64,000 nucleotides of DNA from Anodontia alba. Its lineage: Eukaryota; Mollusca; Bivalvia; Lucinida; Lucinidae. Shown here piece after piece: positions 23,870-38,319 of this stretch (position 1 is the first letter of the stretch; every line of letters starts with the position of its first letter). Under the pieces are notes generated by a model that saw only the letters and a program-made list of their open reading frames with translations, made no database searches and was not told where the DNA came from. The position numbers and the translations under genes are program-made. Where the stretch lies: positions 123,068,035 through 123,132,034 of the forward strand of contig OZ024821.1 of assembly GCA_964016985.1 (NCBI GenBank), in the 5' to 3' direction.

Positions 23870-23944
23870 GAATGAGGCTCCTGTTGCATATTTAGCAGGT
23901 CGTAAATAACTACAATAAACTGCATTCCACATCTTTCAGAAAGC

Positions 23945-23981
<37 letters not shown>

Positions 23982-24424
23982 TTATTTACGTGATTGCGTG
24001 AAAGTGAATATTGGTACGAACTAAATGTTCTGAATCAGAAAAAAAACAACAACAAGATAATCGCTAGGATTCCGACAAAGTAGTTATTGACGAAACATTT
24101 GTGTCTTTCGTATCGTTATGATATAGCTTATAAGGGTGTAGTAGGCAACAATCACTGAGCTGAAGCCTCGGAATCTGTACCTTCGGACATGTGCACCTAG
24201 CAATGATAAGGTCAGCCTGTGCGTTTTCACAGTCTGATCAGAATATTCACTACGTACATTATGAATAGCCAAGGATGCGATGTTTCTTCATGCGGACAAC
24301 AAAGACTGATCAGACTGCGCGGACACTGAAGCTGATTTGAAATTTGATATTCGCATATGTCAGTAGTTATGTTTTCTCACTTTGCGACTCAATCTTTATC
24401 ATCAATGACTTCTGTTCATCACAG

Positions 24425-24618
24425 GATAAGTGATGGTGACAATGATGTAGACAGTGTGGCCCTAACAGTATCAGTAACTAACGTCAACGAGCCACCAACA
24501 TTTACTGAAATAACCAAGACTGTAAACGTCCATTCTGGCAGGGCTCCTCCTCAGTCGGTTACTACCATGGCAGCGACAGATGTTGATAACGGAGACACAA
24601 TCACTTATGCAATATCAA
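24425..24618 (+). CDS. Cadherin exon A, copy 2
   Basis: Same acceptor, donor, length and phases as the copy-1 exon. The protein is identical; one synonymous change was seen (actact to actacc). Upstream partner is exon C at 14068-14308, downstream partner exon B at 26177. Confidence 0.9.
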
Positions 24619-25061
24619 GTAATTAAAGTTTATCATAATCTAAGGAGAATTGATACACTGTCAAATGAAAAATAAAACCTCAGTCAAAATTGATTTGCAT
24701 CCCTTCTAAAAATAGTTCTGTTTTGTTCTATAAAGAGTGAATTTGCTCACCTTTTTTGACAATTTCGTTTCTATTAGAGACGAACGCTGCTTTAGAAGTC
24801 CGCAGCTTCTGATGGTTCCAAGGCTGTTGTAGTTCTTCTTTGTATGAAGGTTATTCCTTTTGTCTTGGCATTGCTTGTTGCTCGTCTTTTGGAGCCACGG
24901 CAAGGCTCTGCTTCGTAATTGAATACACTGCTGTGTAATTTCAATTATATTTTTGTTGTGAAAAAAGAAAACAAAATGGCATCGAGCAACCACGGCTTGA
25001 TTAACTTGGCTTTTTTAAACTCGTTCTAGAGTCTATTGTCCGCCGTTTTGACTGCTCAAGT

Positions 25062-25571
25062 TCTTACGACATGAAAGTCGTAACAAAGGAATGAAAGCAT
25101 AGTTAAAAAACAACCCGGGATTCGAACCCGGTCTGTCCGGATAAAACATCCAGTGCTCTAACCACTGATTCAAAGAGTCGACTCTCTGACGTAGTTGTCA
25201 GATATTAAATATATATCTACAAGCTATGCGAAATATGCGAAGGTAGGTTATCCACGGTAGTTGAGCGAGGTCGTCACACTCCCCCTGTTTCAAGGAAGTC
25301 ATCATCTATGATGACGCGAAGCCATTTTCGGCGAAGTTAAGTCCAATCCCGGACAGGCCCCTATCTTACGACATGAAAGTCGTAACAAAGGAATGAAGCA
25401 TAGCTTTCGTGAAATTTGAAGCAGGTCTGTCCGGATAAAAATCCAATCCTCTAACCGCTAAGCCAAAGAGTCGACTCTCTGACGCAGTTGTCAGAGATTG
25501 AATATATACCTACAAGCTATGCGAAATGTGCGAAGGCAGATTATCGAAGGTAGGAGTGCTAGGTCGTCACA
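25062..25571 (-). mobile_element. Miniature LTR retrotransposon, copy 2
   Basis: Same insertion as 10543-11052: LTRs at 25062-25278 and 25364-25571, AAGT on both sides (25058-25061 and 25572-25575). Confidence 0.8.
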
Positions 25572-26176
25572 AAGTAAACAAATGATCAGGGATATTTTAG
25601 GGAAATGTTCTTATTTTATCATAAAAATTATGTTGTGTGTACGCATTATATTGGCCTCATCGACGCGATTCTAATACGGACACTCAATATATCATTACTT
25701 TATTGATGATCGAAAAGCCATTCCTAACTTTTCCCCATTTGCCTCCTTATCCAGCGCTATGATTAACACTCAATGGCTCGAGCTACCAGTGTCTAGAACA
25801 AATTCCCATGTTCCGAAAGATGTTCTAGCCATTGGTTGGACTGTCCAACAAATTGATTTCTACTTTGCGAGGTTTTTCATCTCAGTATTGACGGATAAAA
25901 TATTCTCTTGGAAAATAGAATAACAACAGATTAGTAAACAAAGTACAACGACGCAACTTTCAACAGAAAGAAAGAAAAAAGAAAGGAAGGAAGAAAAAGA
26001 GAAAAAAATGGGAGGAAGGCTTGGTCGAACACTCCAGTGAAAAGTGAAAGAAAAAATGAATAAATGAATCAGTAAACTACAATACATACTTTTTATACGA
26101 CCCATTCGCATCAAAAGAAAGAAAGAAAGAAAAAAGAAAGAATAGATAAAATAATGCAGAACTATTTTGTTTTCAG

Positions 26177-26338
26177 GTGGGGACTCGAACTCGGATTTTG
26201 CAATCGTCCCAGAAACAGGAGTAATTACAACAGCCAAATCTATAACATACACGTCGACACCATTTGTGCTGCTCCTTACAGCAACTGACACTGGAAGTGC
26301 TGTTTCTACGGGCACCGTAAGCGTCATCATGAAATCAG
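26177..26338 (+). CDS. Cadherin exon B, copy 2
   Basis: 162 nt, phase 1 to 1, same splice sites as copy 1. One replacement is visible: LLITATDTG has become LLLTATDTG. The intron just after the donor differs from copy 1 by a small indel (ctcggatcg against ctcggactcg). Confidence 0.88.
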
Positions 26339-26766
26339 GTATCTCGGATCGTAATTATGTAACTCCTGTGGCATATTAAGTGGCACTTTCAAGAGAGGTA
26401 ACCCAGTCAATTTTTGTCTGCCTTTGTAAAAAGGAGTCTACTGTAAAAGGAAAGAATTTGCTCCCAAATTATTTCCTTCTGGAGTAGACTCCTTGGCAGA
26501 AAGGACTGGTTCATAGGAAAACAAGCAAGAAGTCACAGAAGTTGTACCCATTTTCAAAAATGGCGGACATTCTACCAGGTGTATGTATTTTCATTTAGTT
26601 AGTTACCTTCATCAGCCGTTCAACATTATTTAGTATTCATTTTATTGCAGAAGTAAGTTCAGTTTCTCTGACATAACTTACCATGTTCTTGCTTGTTTGA
26701 AGAGTTCAGAAGGACAGCTCTCAGGCAAGCACCAAGTAATGGCATTTGAACTTAAAAATAAGAAAA

Positions 26767-27045
26767 CATCACGAAAACACGCCTATATAATTTTGACACC
26801 CTTAAACCCCACATATATATAGTAAAACTGGGGTTTACAGGGATATACCTTATTTTTCTTATTTCTGCTTAAAACATAGATTGCGGGTACTCGTTAGAAC
26901 CGCCTCGACGAGGCGGTTCTAACGAGTACCCACAATCTATGTTTTGAGCAGAAATTTGAAAAATATCAGAATGTTTTTATCTGAAAATTTTCATTTTTTG
27001 GTGGTAAAATTTTCAATATATTTGAATAGGCATGTTTTCGTAATG
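26767..27045. mobile_element. Palindromic MITE (type B), copy 2
   Basis: Same element; the central palindrome at 26871-26945 has one mismatch (cccacaatc). Confidence 0.8.
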
Positions 27046-27188
27046 AGAAAAAAGACATGGGCTGTAGAACGTTTGCCACAATGTGTAAAATATATATGGC
27101 AAATCAATGTATATGCTACCACATAAACGTGTAAATGTTTCTGCATTAACCAAGATTACATTGTGTAATAATTAACTGTTTGATATAC

Positions 27189-27758
27189 AAAAAGGGTAAG
27201 AGAAAAGTCCAGGGAGTGACACAATTACAAACCGCAGCCCTTCCCAGACCCCAAGAGGAAGAGGAAACCGACAAATCCAAACAAGCACAAACCGAACAAA
27301 CGCACAAAAAGCACTAAGATTAGCTCTGTCTTCCCCAAGCGAGGTAATCGCAATGCTAAAAGGACTGAAAACGAAAGAACAAACTGACACACGGAAAGAC
27401 ACACAACAAATTGCCTCGCAGAACAAACCACAAAGCAACAAAGAGCAAGACCAACACCGGGACCACCGCCCTAGAACGGTCGGTAGAGCAAACCACCGGG
27501 GGGCCTAAAGCACTTTTACAGCCAGCTAACTTCACCCTGGGCCCTGATGCTACTCTTAACAGAAATACATAAAAATTCGGTTCGCATAAAGGCTCCCAAC
27601 TCAGTCAATGCATCAAAGCGAAAACATAAAAATCAAATTAATCACTATAATAAACAAAGACGAGTACTCATGGCTAATTCCACTGTATGCCAGAGTAAAT
27701 GAAAACAATAGTTGAACCACGGCGGGCCAGGCCAAAGATATATCGTCAAACCCAACCC
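27189..27758 (-). mobile_element. 5'-truncated retroelement tail, copy 2 (near exon C)
   Basis: Equivalent of 12671-13240. Confidence 0.83.
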
Positions 27759-28585
27759 CAACAAGTTTAATCTATGGTTTTATTCAGCTTTGTTGACTGA
27801 ACTTCCAGGGTTTTGTAAGGCGAATATAAGTACATATTTGTAATGACATAAAATATAAAGGCATTTTTGCAAGTTAGGAAGAAGACAAAAAGGGTTTGAT
27901 TTGGAGAGCAAGGTAATATAAGCATTACTTTAAAGCAATATAACTCGTAAACACATTTACAATTTGTAATTCGGACGGAATAAATGTTAAAGACAATTAG
28001 TGCAACTAAAGTGTTATTGGCTTAGTATTATTCTTGTACTTTCGACAGAGTGCTACGTTTGTGCACATCGCAGTTTGATCTATCTAATGGAACTTATTTA
28101 TTACGCACATATATGTTGTTTACGTTCATCTCTAAGTTTCAAAGGTGGACTCTCCAATCTTTGAATCTGGTCATAATCGTTGGTCAAAATAAAGGTTCAG
28201 TCAAATATCAAAACAGTGTGCCTAAAAGTGTAGATCCTGATTAGATGACTCATTAAGAACCATCTCATCAGGATCTACGCTGTTTTGCAAAAACCGTTTT
28301 TGCTCTGCAGAAGAGAAAGGGGTAAATTAGTTACGATGGGCTCTCTTTACAACGCCAGCATTTGGTCCCTTATATGTTAACGTTTAACTTAATCGCTCTG
28401 TTTACAACTCCAGCATTTGTTCCCCAATATTTTATCATTAAACTTAACTAGATAATACATAGAATGTAAAATTATAACAGTAGAGCACATTTGTAGAAAT
28501 CAAAATGACGTTGTAAAGAATTTTGCTGTTATAATATTTGTCGTTTTAAAGAGAGTTGACTGCATTTGTATTTTATACTCGACAG

Positions 28586-28826
28586 AACCAGTTTTTACAG
28601 CGCCAGCCACAGACGCCAATACCGCCAGTGTTGCTGAGAATTCAGCGGAAGGTGTATCTGTTTTCGACGTTGCCTACTCTGACGCGGATTTAGATCCTCT
28701 GACATTAACAATACTTAGTCAGTCACCTGGAACTAATTTTAAAATTACTGGTGACCAGCTGCAAGTGGCTGCCGGAACATCCCTTGATTTTGAATCGGAA
28801 ACCACTTCTTACACAGTTCAGTTTCG
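28586..28826 (+). CDS. Cadherin exon C, copy 2
   Basis: 241 nt, phases 1 to 2, same splice sites and apparently the same protein as copy 1 (DLDPLTLTI, NFKITGDQ). It joins exon A of copy 3 at 38964. Confidence 0.9.
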
Positions 28827-29991
28827 GTATGTAGTTTATTAAATCCCTCAATGTTTATAGTGTAAATTCAGCAGACGACATATTGATAATGTTTTTGTTT
28901 TTAATGGTTTTCCCAGGAAATAGAGTTTGACATTTCCTGCAATTTGCTTGAAATGACATACTCTGTTTTCTAGAAAAAGATCCCCGAATAATAAACTGTC
29001 GCCCATTAACATTTTAGCTAACATGCTTAATATTACTTTTATGAAGGCAGTCATACAGCAGTCAATACGAGGATCATCCAATGAATAGAGAGAAATATTT
29101 GCTATCATATGAATACTACTCGGGGAATCGGCAATATTACCATCGTTAGTAAGCTACATATCTAATCACTTTATGGAACCAATTTCTTTAAGTTTTTCCA
29201 ACAACTACTTTGACTATGGTTAAAATCGTGCTCTGATCAGCCTGTGCCAGCCTGTACATGAGCAAGCAGTAGACAAGGCGAACAGCAAGACTTTTAGCTC
29301 AGTTGGTTCATTAGTTGCCGTCTAGTTCTGCGGACGATAAAATGTTTTTTGTTTTGCCCTTAACCCAATTACATCTCTTCTGTCATTTTTGACCGGTCTA
29401 TTTATAAAAGCAGGGTGTCTGGTTATTACTATTTTTTATAGAAATTCCTATAGTTAATACAAATCGTGCAAATAATATAGATCCTGTTCAGGCCTCTTAT
29501 TTGGGTATGCACTGTTTGCCAATGTCCATTTTAGGGTCTCCAGACCAAAATGGGTTATATAGAATTCAGTATTACATATATACAATCAATATCGGGGTCA
29601 GACCGCAGTCAATTACAATCAGCTATGCAGTGGGTAATTAATTTATCATAATTATCAATGGAGCCGGGCAATAACGTTTCCTACAAGATCGCATTTGCGC
29701 CCAGCAGAAACTCAGATCAGCCTGAGCATTAAGATGATCAGATTCTTCGTTGTTCGCCTGAAGATGCCATGGATCCTTTCCTATCCACAGAAAACCCTCT
29801 GGAGACAGATCAGACTGTGCGGATGCGCTGGCTGATCTAGTTCGCTAAGCGCACATGTAATATTTCAAGAATTACTGTGCTCGGCTCAATTGTCAAATAT
29901 CTAAACATAACCCTACCACCAGTTGTTTATGTTAAGCTCGAGAAAATATATAGTACATGTTAATAGAAATTCATACGTTTTCGCGGGAGGT

Positions 29992-30381
29992 ACAAAAGGT
30001 AAGAGAAAAGTCCAGGGAGTCCCACAATCATAAGCCGCAGCTCTTCCCAGACATCAAGATGAAGAGACAACAGACAAAACCACACAAGTGCAAATCAAAC
30101 AAGCGTACGAAAACACTAAGATTAGCTCTCTCTTCCCCTAGCGAGGTAATCCCAATGCTCAAAGGTCTGAAAAACTGAAGAACAAAATAACAAAATAACA
30201 ACAGGCAAAACTAAAACAAATCGCCTCGTAGAATAAACCACACCGCAACAAAGAGTAAGACGAACACCGGGACCACAACCTTAGACTGTCAGTAGAATAA
30301 CCGACCGGGGAGTTCAAAGCACTTTTACAGCTAGCTAACAACCCTGGGTCCCGATGCTACTCTTAATACAGAAATACATAA
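29992..30381 (-). mobile_element. 5'-truncated retroelement tail, copy 3
   Basis: Same insertion as at 967-1356, with a private g-to-c change in the gagtgcc motif. Confidence 0.85.
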
Positions 30382-33012
30382 AACCTGCCAAAATTAGCTA
30401 AAAAGACTCAAATTGGCCAATGTTATTAATTAGGTGTTAATGCTGTGAGGAAAGCAGTCTTCACATAATTGCACATGTACAAATTTAAAATATTTCAGTT
30501 TTGTTGAATATAGTATTAGCTGGCAAACCATAAAGACCCTTTCACCAGGGCAAACCTGAATAGTCGCTGTTTGTACATGCGACGATACCCTATTCTCCAA
30601 GCAGCAGTTTAATGGGAAAAACTATTCTTACAGGAGTTGTAACTATCTAAACTCTCTTATGTGCTTCCTGAAGAAGGCGTCTACTTTTAAATCGAAGTTG
30701 CACCCATAGAGAATAAAATCTTTTTTTAAGAACAGACCTTTTCTAGAAGGGGCAAGATGTACTGGAAAGCAAACATACAAACATAGTGTTGCATCCCGTA
30801 TAAAAATTGACGGGAAATATGCCTCGTGTACATAGCCCCGATAATTTATTTGTCTTCGGTTTGATAGTCAGAACAAAAAGATGTACAATAGTCTGCTCAG
30901 AAAAGACAAACGAATGATCATAGATTCATGTTTGAGGTAAAATTCGGTATACAACAGTCCGTATTAACAGTTTGATAAATGTATACAATTGGCTTAACTT
31001 TGAAAGAGCCAATCACAACTGCTTTTTAACATAGTTTTGTTTGTTTTGTTTTTTATAGAAAAGAAGTCGATATTTCATATGAATCGTCTGCCTGGATTCA
31101 CGTGAAATTTCAGTATGTTTCTCTGATAGACAAAAATAGAATGTCGTCTGCTACAAATTTCTTTTGACGCTATAAGTGTTAACATTGTCTTGGGAAATTC
31201 GGACCTTTCTCTTACATATGGTTAAATAATATTTGTGTAGGTTAAACTTAAATCAGACATCTGTTATATTTGTAGCGAGTCGTAAACAGCTATCTTTCAG
31301 AAAGTTGTTTCTTGCCTGATGCTTTATACAGAAAAAGCAGTTTTGTAATCTTTTGTCATGCTTTACCGCAAAACCTTTTGCCGTAACTACCTAATCACAA
31401 ACATTTTAACCTATTAGTTGTTTAGTACAAATTGAATAGTTCTACTTTTAGTACAGTAAAACATATAGTAACAAGACTGCAAGTAATGTAAAAATCGATA
31501 GGGTCGGTAGCTTTGAGGCATTTTTTCAACTAATTCCACTTGTTCAAATTTATGAAATTCTCAATATTGTTTTGAAATATTCATAATTTAAAAAAGTAAT
31601 ATCAGTAGAGATACGTATACACTATTTTCCGAGATAAAACGGTAAAATAATTGCTTTAGTAGCAATAGCAAAGGTACGACAGATTTGTGGCCGTAAATTG
31701 AAATATTTGAAAACATAGCACCGAAACAGAAACGACAAAAGCATTCTGATAAGATATCGTCAATCAGTTCAAAACAATTTGATTTGAAATAATACGCCAA
31801 GGAAAAAAAAAATCGTCATTTCAGGTTATGTCGATAGGGCAGTAGGCGACATTTTAATAATAATGTACACTGGTTATTATCGTACTCATCACATAGCTAT
31901 GTACTTATAAACATATTAATGCCGTAACTACTTCATCAATATGCTGATAAGTACTGTATATAGTTGCGAATGTATCATATATTCGAATGTATGTCAGACT
32001 CACGAAGAATGCAAAATGCAGCGAGAAATTACCAAAAGTGCCCTATATAATACTGTCTTTCACAAACAAAAATCAAACTCCATACACATTCTACTTATTG
32101 TGGATACTTCGACAAAATATAGCGCCAAGTTGTTAATGCAAATGAATACAATGTATGAACATTGATTATCGAAGTATCTTAATAACTAGTGCGTTTCAGA
32201 AACTCGCTTTTTCGAAAGACGGATACTCCACGTGACAGCGATTTTTGTATACGAAGTAAATGTTTTGAATCAGAAAATACTATTATTAGGTTATTTTACC
32301 TGTCAGTATATACATATGTGCTATACGCTTTATAGAAGTTACTGTTATTTGGCAAAACTCTAAACCAGTATCTTGCAAAATGCATGCGTTTCTCCAAAAT
32401 GCAATTTGTTTTGCAATGCTTTACAGTGATTTTGTATGAACCAATATCCCAGCTTTATATATGCAAATCTTTAGCCGTATATCTTTCCGATGCTAAGCTT
32501 ACATTTTTTTTTTGCAAGTTATAGCAATGAAAAACCCGACTAATATGTAGCAAGTCATAAATATGTAGTCTGCTTTCCACATCTTTCAGAAAGTCGCTTT
32601 ACACAAAAGAAAATGTACTTGCATTTTGTCATTATTTAATGCAAAAACCGTTTGTCGTAAGTATATATGTGCACCAAAAGTTTTATGCTGTTCATTATAT
32701 ATAAAAGTCGAATATTTACATTTTCCCCATGGTAAAAATGACTGCAAATTCTGTAGAAATCTGAAGTTTTTAACAATATTGCTATGATACAGTAATGATT
32801 ATAGCCTCGCTTTAAAAAATTGGGACTATACTGGATTTGCCATGTCCTTCCGTGATTCCGTGACTCCATAATTCCGTGATTCAGTGACTGCAAAATTAAA
32901 ATGCATTTTGCTTAATAACGTTTATGTTTGTAGTCCTACTTCAATGAAACTTATACTACACTTGGGCTCTGAGGTAAGTAAGGTGTAGTCGCAGAATAGT
33001 GGCCAATATTCT

Positions 33013-34493
33013 TTTTGCTTCTTCTCCTGAATTGAAGGGCTAATTGACTTGAAATTTGGGAGGAAGCATCATTGTAACTTGTAGATCAAAAATAACTAAA
33101 ATTGTGTCTATCGAAAATCTAAGATGGCCACTTTGGTGGCCGTCTTGAAAATCTATTTTTCGCTTCTTCTCCTTAACCTAAAGGCCAATTGACTTGAAAC
33201 TTGCTATAAAGCATCAAGGTGATTTGTATATCAAAAATAGATAAAAACTTACGATCGGAAACTCAAGATGGCCGCCATGGCCGCTATCTTGAAAATATAT
33301 TTTTCGCTTCTTCTCCTGAACCGAAAGGCCAGTTGACTCCAAACTAGGTAGGAAGCCTCAAGGTGATTTGTAGATAAAACAATGCTAAAATCGTTCCGAT
33401 CAGAAATTCAAAATGGCTGCCATGGCCGCTATCTTGGAAATTTATCTTGCACATCTTCTTCTGAACCGAAAGGTAAGTTTGTCTGGTAATCATGTGAGTC
33501 ATAAATATCCGGGTGACGTAGATCAAATATAGCTAAAATCGTTCCGAGGGGAAATCGAAGATGGCTGCCATGGCCGCCACCTTAAAATCTGTTTTGCTTC
33601 TTCTCCCGAACCGAAAGGCCAGTTGACTTAAAACTTGGCAGGAAGCATCAGGGTGACATGTAGATTAAAAATAGCTTAAAGCGTTCCGATCGGAAATCTA
33701 AGATGACCGCCGTGGCTGCCATCTTGAAAATCTATTTTTGGCTTCTTCTCCAGAACCAAAAGGCCAACTGACTTGGATCATTGTAGGAAGCATCAGGGTG
33801 ACCTGAAGATCAAAAATAGCTAAAATCGTTCTGATCGGAAATCCAAAATGGCCGCCATGGCTGCTAGCTTGAATATGTATTTTTCGCTACTTCTCTTGAA
33901 CCAAAAGGCCAGTTGACTTGAAACTTGATAGGATGCATCAGAGTGTTTTGTAATGAAAAAATGGTTAAAATCGTTCCGATCCAAATTCCAAGATGGCCGC
34001 CATAGCCACCATCTTGAAAATCTCTTTTTCGCTTTTTCTCCTGAAACGAAAAACCAATTGACATGAAACTTGGTAGGAAACATCGAGGTGACTTGTAGAT
34101 AAAAACAAACTGAAAACGTTCCTATGGAAAATCCAAGATGGCCACCAGGGTCGCCATCTTGGATATCTATTTTTCGATTCTTCTCCTGAAATAGAAGGCC
34201 AGTTTTGAAATTTGATAGGAAGCATCGGGAAGACATGTAGATCAAAATAGCTAAAATCATTCAAATTGGAAATCCAGAATGGCCGCCATGGGTGCCATCC
34301 TGAAAATCTATTTTTCGCTTCGTCTCCAGGGCCGAAAGGCCAACTGACTCCAAACTTGGTAGGAAGCGTTAAGGCGACTTGTAGATAAAAGGAGCTAAAT
34401 CATTCCGATCAAAAGTCCAAGATGGCCGCCGAGGACGCTATCTTGGAAATCTAATTTGCACTTCTACTGAACCGAAAGGCCAGTTTATCTTGT
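33013..34493 (+). repeat. ~143-bp minisatellite, copy 3
   Basis: Same number and order of units as copies 1 and 2. Identical unit order shows that the minisatellite expanded before the segment duplications. Confidence 0.92.
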
Positions 34494-34676
34494 AATCAGT
34501 TGAGCGATACAGGGCCATCTTGGTCCTCTTGTTATAAATATGTGCACATAGATAAATCCTTAAAGCGCCAATCACAACTGCAGCAGACGACATTTTGATA
34601 TATTTTTGTTTTATTTCTCTAAGAAAATAAGTCTTCACATCATCTGCTTGGCAGGCGATTCAAACGAAATGTGAAT

Positions 34677-34970
34677 ACAAAAAAGGTAAGAGAAAAGTCA
34701 CGGGAGTGCCACAATTACAAACCGTAGACCTTCCCAGGCGCCGAGGAAAAGAAAACCGACAAATCCAAACAACCACAAATTGAACAAACGTACGAAAAGC
34801 ACTAAGATTAGCTCTCTCTTCCCCAAGCGAGGTAATCGCAATGCTAAAAGGACTGAAAAAGGCAAGAACAAAATAACACAAGGTAAGATATAAAAATAAT
34901 CGCTCCTAAGAACTAACCACAAAGCAACAAAGAGTAAGACTAACCACCGCCCTAGAACGGTCAGCAGAGC
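34677..34970 (-). mobile_element. Retroelement tail, copy 3 (pair member 1)
   Basis: Equivalent of 5645-5938. Confidence 0.82.
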
Positions 34971-34971
34971 A

Positions 34972-35770
34972 AAAAAGGTAAGAGAAAAGTCCAGGGAATG
35001 CCACAATCACAAACCGCAGCCCTTCCCAGACAGCAAGAGGAAGAGCAAACCGACAAGTCCAAACAAGCACAAATCGATCAAAATACGAAACCCACTAAGA
35101 TTAGCTCTCTCTTCCCCAAGCGAGGTAATCGCAATTCTAAAAGGACTGAAAAACACAATAACAAAATGGCACAAGGAAGACATACAACAAATCGCCTCGC
35201 AGAATAAACCACAAAGCACCAAAGAGTAAGACTAACACTAGGACCACCGCCTTAGAACGGTCAGTAGCGTAAACCACCGGAGGGGTTTAAAGCACTTTTA
35301 CAGCTAGCCAACCACCGGATGGGAGTGGGGAGGGTTTAAAGCACTCTTACAGCCAGCCAACTTCACCCTGGATCCCGATGCTACTCTTAATACAAAAATA
35401 CATAAAAATTCGGTCCACATAAAGGCTCCCCACTCAGTCAATGCATCAAAGCGAAAACATAAAAATCAAATTGATCACTATAATAAACAAAGACGAGTAC
35501 TCATGGCTAATTCTACTGTATGCCAGAGTAAATGAAAACCGATAGTTGAACCACGGCGGGCCAAGCCAAAGACATATCGTCGAGCCCAAACCACTGGTTA
35601 AAGTTTTACGAAGAGGCCGTCATTGAGTCTGAGGCCCAAACCGCCGTTGTGCAATTAAAGAGTGAAGCATAGCTATCAACAATGATTGGGTTGACAACTA
35701 GGCATGCAGTCTGTCGCATAATATCCCGACTATAGCCAATTCTTTTATAACGGTTCATAAGTTTTCTGAC
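34972..35770 (-). mobile_element. Retroelement tail with C-terminal coding end, copy 3
   Basis: Equivalent of 5940-6738. Confidence 0.85.
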
Positions 35771-36432
35771 AATTACATTTAAAACTAGAATTGTCAATAA
35801 GCAGTGCTTATTAGGTACCCCTGCATGCAATAACTGCCTTGTGGGTATTGAAAAGCAATGTATTAAAATGCATATTTGCTTCAGGTTGTATGTGATTGGG
35901 AAAACCAATACAGACAGACAAACAGACATATGGATATACATAAACGGTGAATTTAAAGTTGTGGTAGTCATTTTGGCAAAAATGATTTTTTACCAGTAGT
36001 AAACCTCTTCATGCACATGTTCAATGTGTCTTTAATGAATCTGGTCAAAGAAATAAGACAAAATACAGTTGTTATTTTTTTTTTTTTTTTTTTTTTTTTT
36101 ACATTATGACTTCACATCTTCTTCAGAACCAAACTCCATTTAAAAAAAAAACATTTTATTGAATCTACAAAGTATCAGAATGTATCAACAAATTTTTAGA
36201 GTCAAGTTGACTTCACCATGTAAGCACTATTTCAACTGCACCATCTCAGAGCATACAAAACCCAGTAATCAAGAATTACCAAAAAATGGCTAAGTAAACA
36301 AAGCTATTGTTTTGACGAAAATAATCTTTTCAGCATCCTGCACATGTTTAGTATGTCTGTAATGAGTATGCGAAGTATCAGATTGCTTCAACAAATACTT
36401 TTTTACGAGTTTATTTTATTGTGCATGCATTA

Positions 36433-37875
36433 TTATCACGTCAAAGCAACTTTTCAAGAAGACCAAAGGACTTAACCTTAAAGGAATAAACCCCTACGCC
36501 CTTATTTTGCTCTAAACCAACACCTCATTAATGTCAACATTTATGCAAAATCTGTAAAGACTCCTTAAATATTCGTCAAGATAAGAAGCAGAGACCAAAA
36601 TGCCTTTTCGAGAATAATAAACGGAAATAACTCTAAAGAAATTAATTAATAAGCCCTTACTTTTCTTTAACATGAACATCTCATCAAAATCAACATTTAT
36701 GCAAAATAAGAAAAGATTCCTTAAATTATTTATCAAGATAAGAATCAGAAGGCCCTTATTTTTCTCTGACTATAACATCTCATCAATACTAAGACTTTAA
36801 TATGCAAAATATAGAAAAGGATCCTCAAATTATTTAGCAAGATAAGAATTGCAGAAATTTAAATGCTTTTTCAAGACAATTACAAAGGGAAATAACACTA
36901 AAGGAATTAACCCCTAGGCCATTTTTTTGTGTAACAGCAACGCCTTATCAATATGTAGGTTTATGCAAAATATGAAAATAATCCTGAAATTATTTAGCAA
37001 GATAAGAAGCAGAGACCAAAACTGCTTTTCAAGAATAACAAAGAAAACACAACTATAAAGAAATTGATCCCTAGCCCTTTTTGTTGTCTAACAGCAACAT
37101 TTTATCAGTATCAATGTTTGTGCAATATATGAAGAGATTCCTGAAATTATTTAGCAAGGTAAGAAGAACGAGAATCAGAAACAAAAACACCTTTTCAAGG
37201 AAATAACTCTAAAGGAATAAACCCTTAGGCCGCCCTTATTTTTGTCTATCAGCAATATAGGCCATTCTTATTGTGTAACAGCAACGCCTTATTGATTTCA
37301 ACGTTTACCGGTATGCAAAATATGAAAAAAATCCTTAACTTATTTAGCAATATAAGAAGCAGAAATCAAAACTCCTTTTCAAGAATTACAAAGGGAAATA
37401 ACTCTAAAGGAATAAAATCCCAGGCCCATGTTTTTGTCTGTCAGCAAAACCTTATTAGTATCAATATAATTATGCATAATATGAAAAGATTCCTGAAATT
37501 ATCTAGCAAAATAAGAAGCAGAAACCAATAAAATAAAAGAGAATAATAAACCAAAACAACTTTTCAAGCATCACAAAGGGAAATAATTCTACAGGAATTA
37601 ATCCCTAGGTCTTTATTTTTGTCTAACAGCATCAAGTCCTCCATATTAACGTTTATGTAAAATATGAAACGATTCCTGACATTATGTTGCAAGATAAGAA
37701 GCAGAAACCAAAATGTCTTTTCAAGAATTACAAAGGGATATAGCTCTAAAGAAATAAACCTCTCGGCCCCCCATGTTTGTGCAACAGCAACCTCTTATCA
37801 ATATCTACGCTTATGCAAAATTTGAAAAGATTCCTTTAATTATTTAGCAAGATAAGTAGCAGAAACCAAAACGTA
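36433..37875 (+). repeat. ~160-bp minisatellite, copy 3
   Basis: Same units in the same order as copies 1 and 2. Confidence 0.85.
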
Positions 37876-38319
37876 ACGGACGAATGTGACGGACGGACGG
37901 ACAATGTGAAAACAGTATACCCTCCCCCATAAACACAGTTTGCGGGAATATAGAAAAATGCAAAGCAAAAAGCGTCTTTCCAATTGATGTCGAAAGGACA
38001 GGAGACCTTAGTTACATATATTGGTCATTATTGTTATTACACAAAAACGTTAAGCCGCAACGTCAGAAAACGTACCTTCGGACATCGAAAATTCACATAA
38101 GCCTGCGCATTTGCGCAGTCTGATAAGAATCGTCACTTGGCGTATTTTGAATAGCCAGTGGTGCAAATTTTCTCCATGCAGACAACGAAGACTCAGATCA
38201 GACCTCGCGGATACGCAGACTGATTTGTCTTCGTTGGCCACACATGTCAGAAGGTATATTCTCTCAAGGTGTGACTCAATTTGTTTATCTTCAATATTAA
38301 TGATTGTTGTTAGTCACAG

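Larger units (their letters stand above)
14309..24424 (+). other. Intron C to A between array copies 1 and 2 (~10.1 kb)
   Basis: It begins with gtatgt and ends with the exon A acceptor. No additional exon that keeps the phase was found. The content is intergenic-type repeats, listed separately. The equivalent intron between copies 2 and 3 is 28827-38963. The intron before exon A of copy 1 is truncated by the window edge (1-9904). Confidence 0.8.
14509..29026 (+). repeat. Array copy 2 of the ~14.5 kb segment
   Basis: Near-identical to copy 1. Differences seen by eye are scattered single bases, homopolymer lengths (for example a much longer poly-T at about 23947-23980) and a few 1-3 bp indels. 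It carries the full set of exons A, B and C and all intronic repeats. Such low divergence implies very recent duplication or ongoing homogenisation. Confidence 0.95.
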
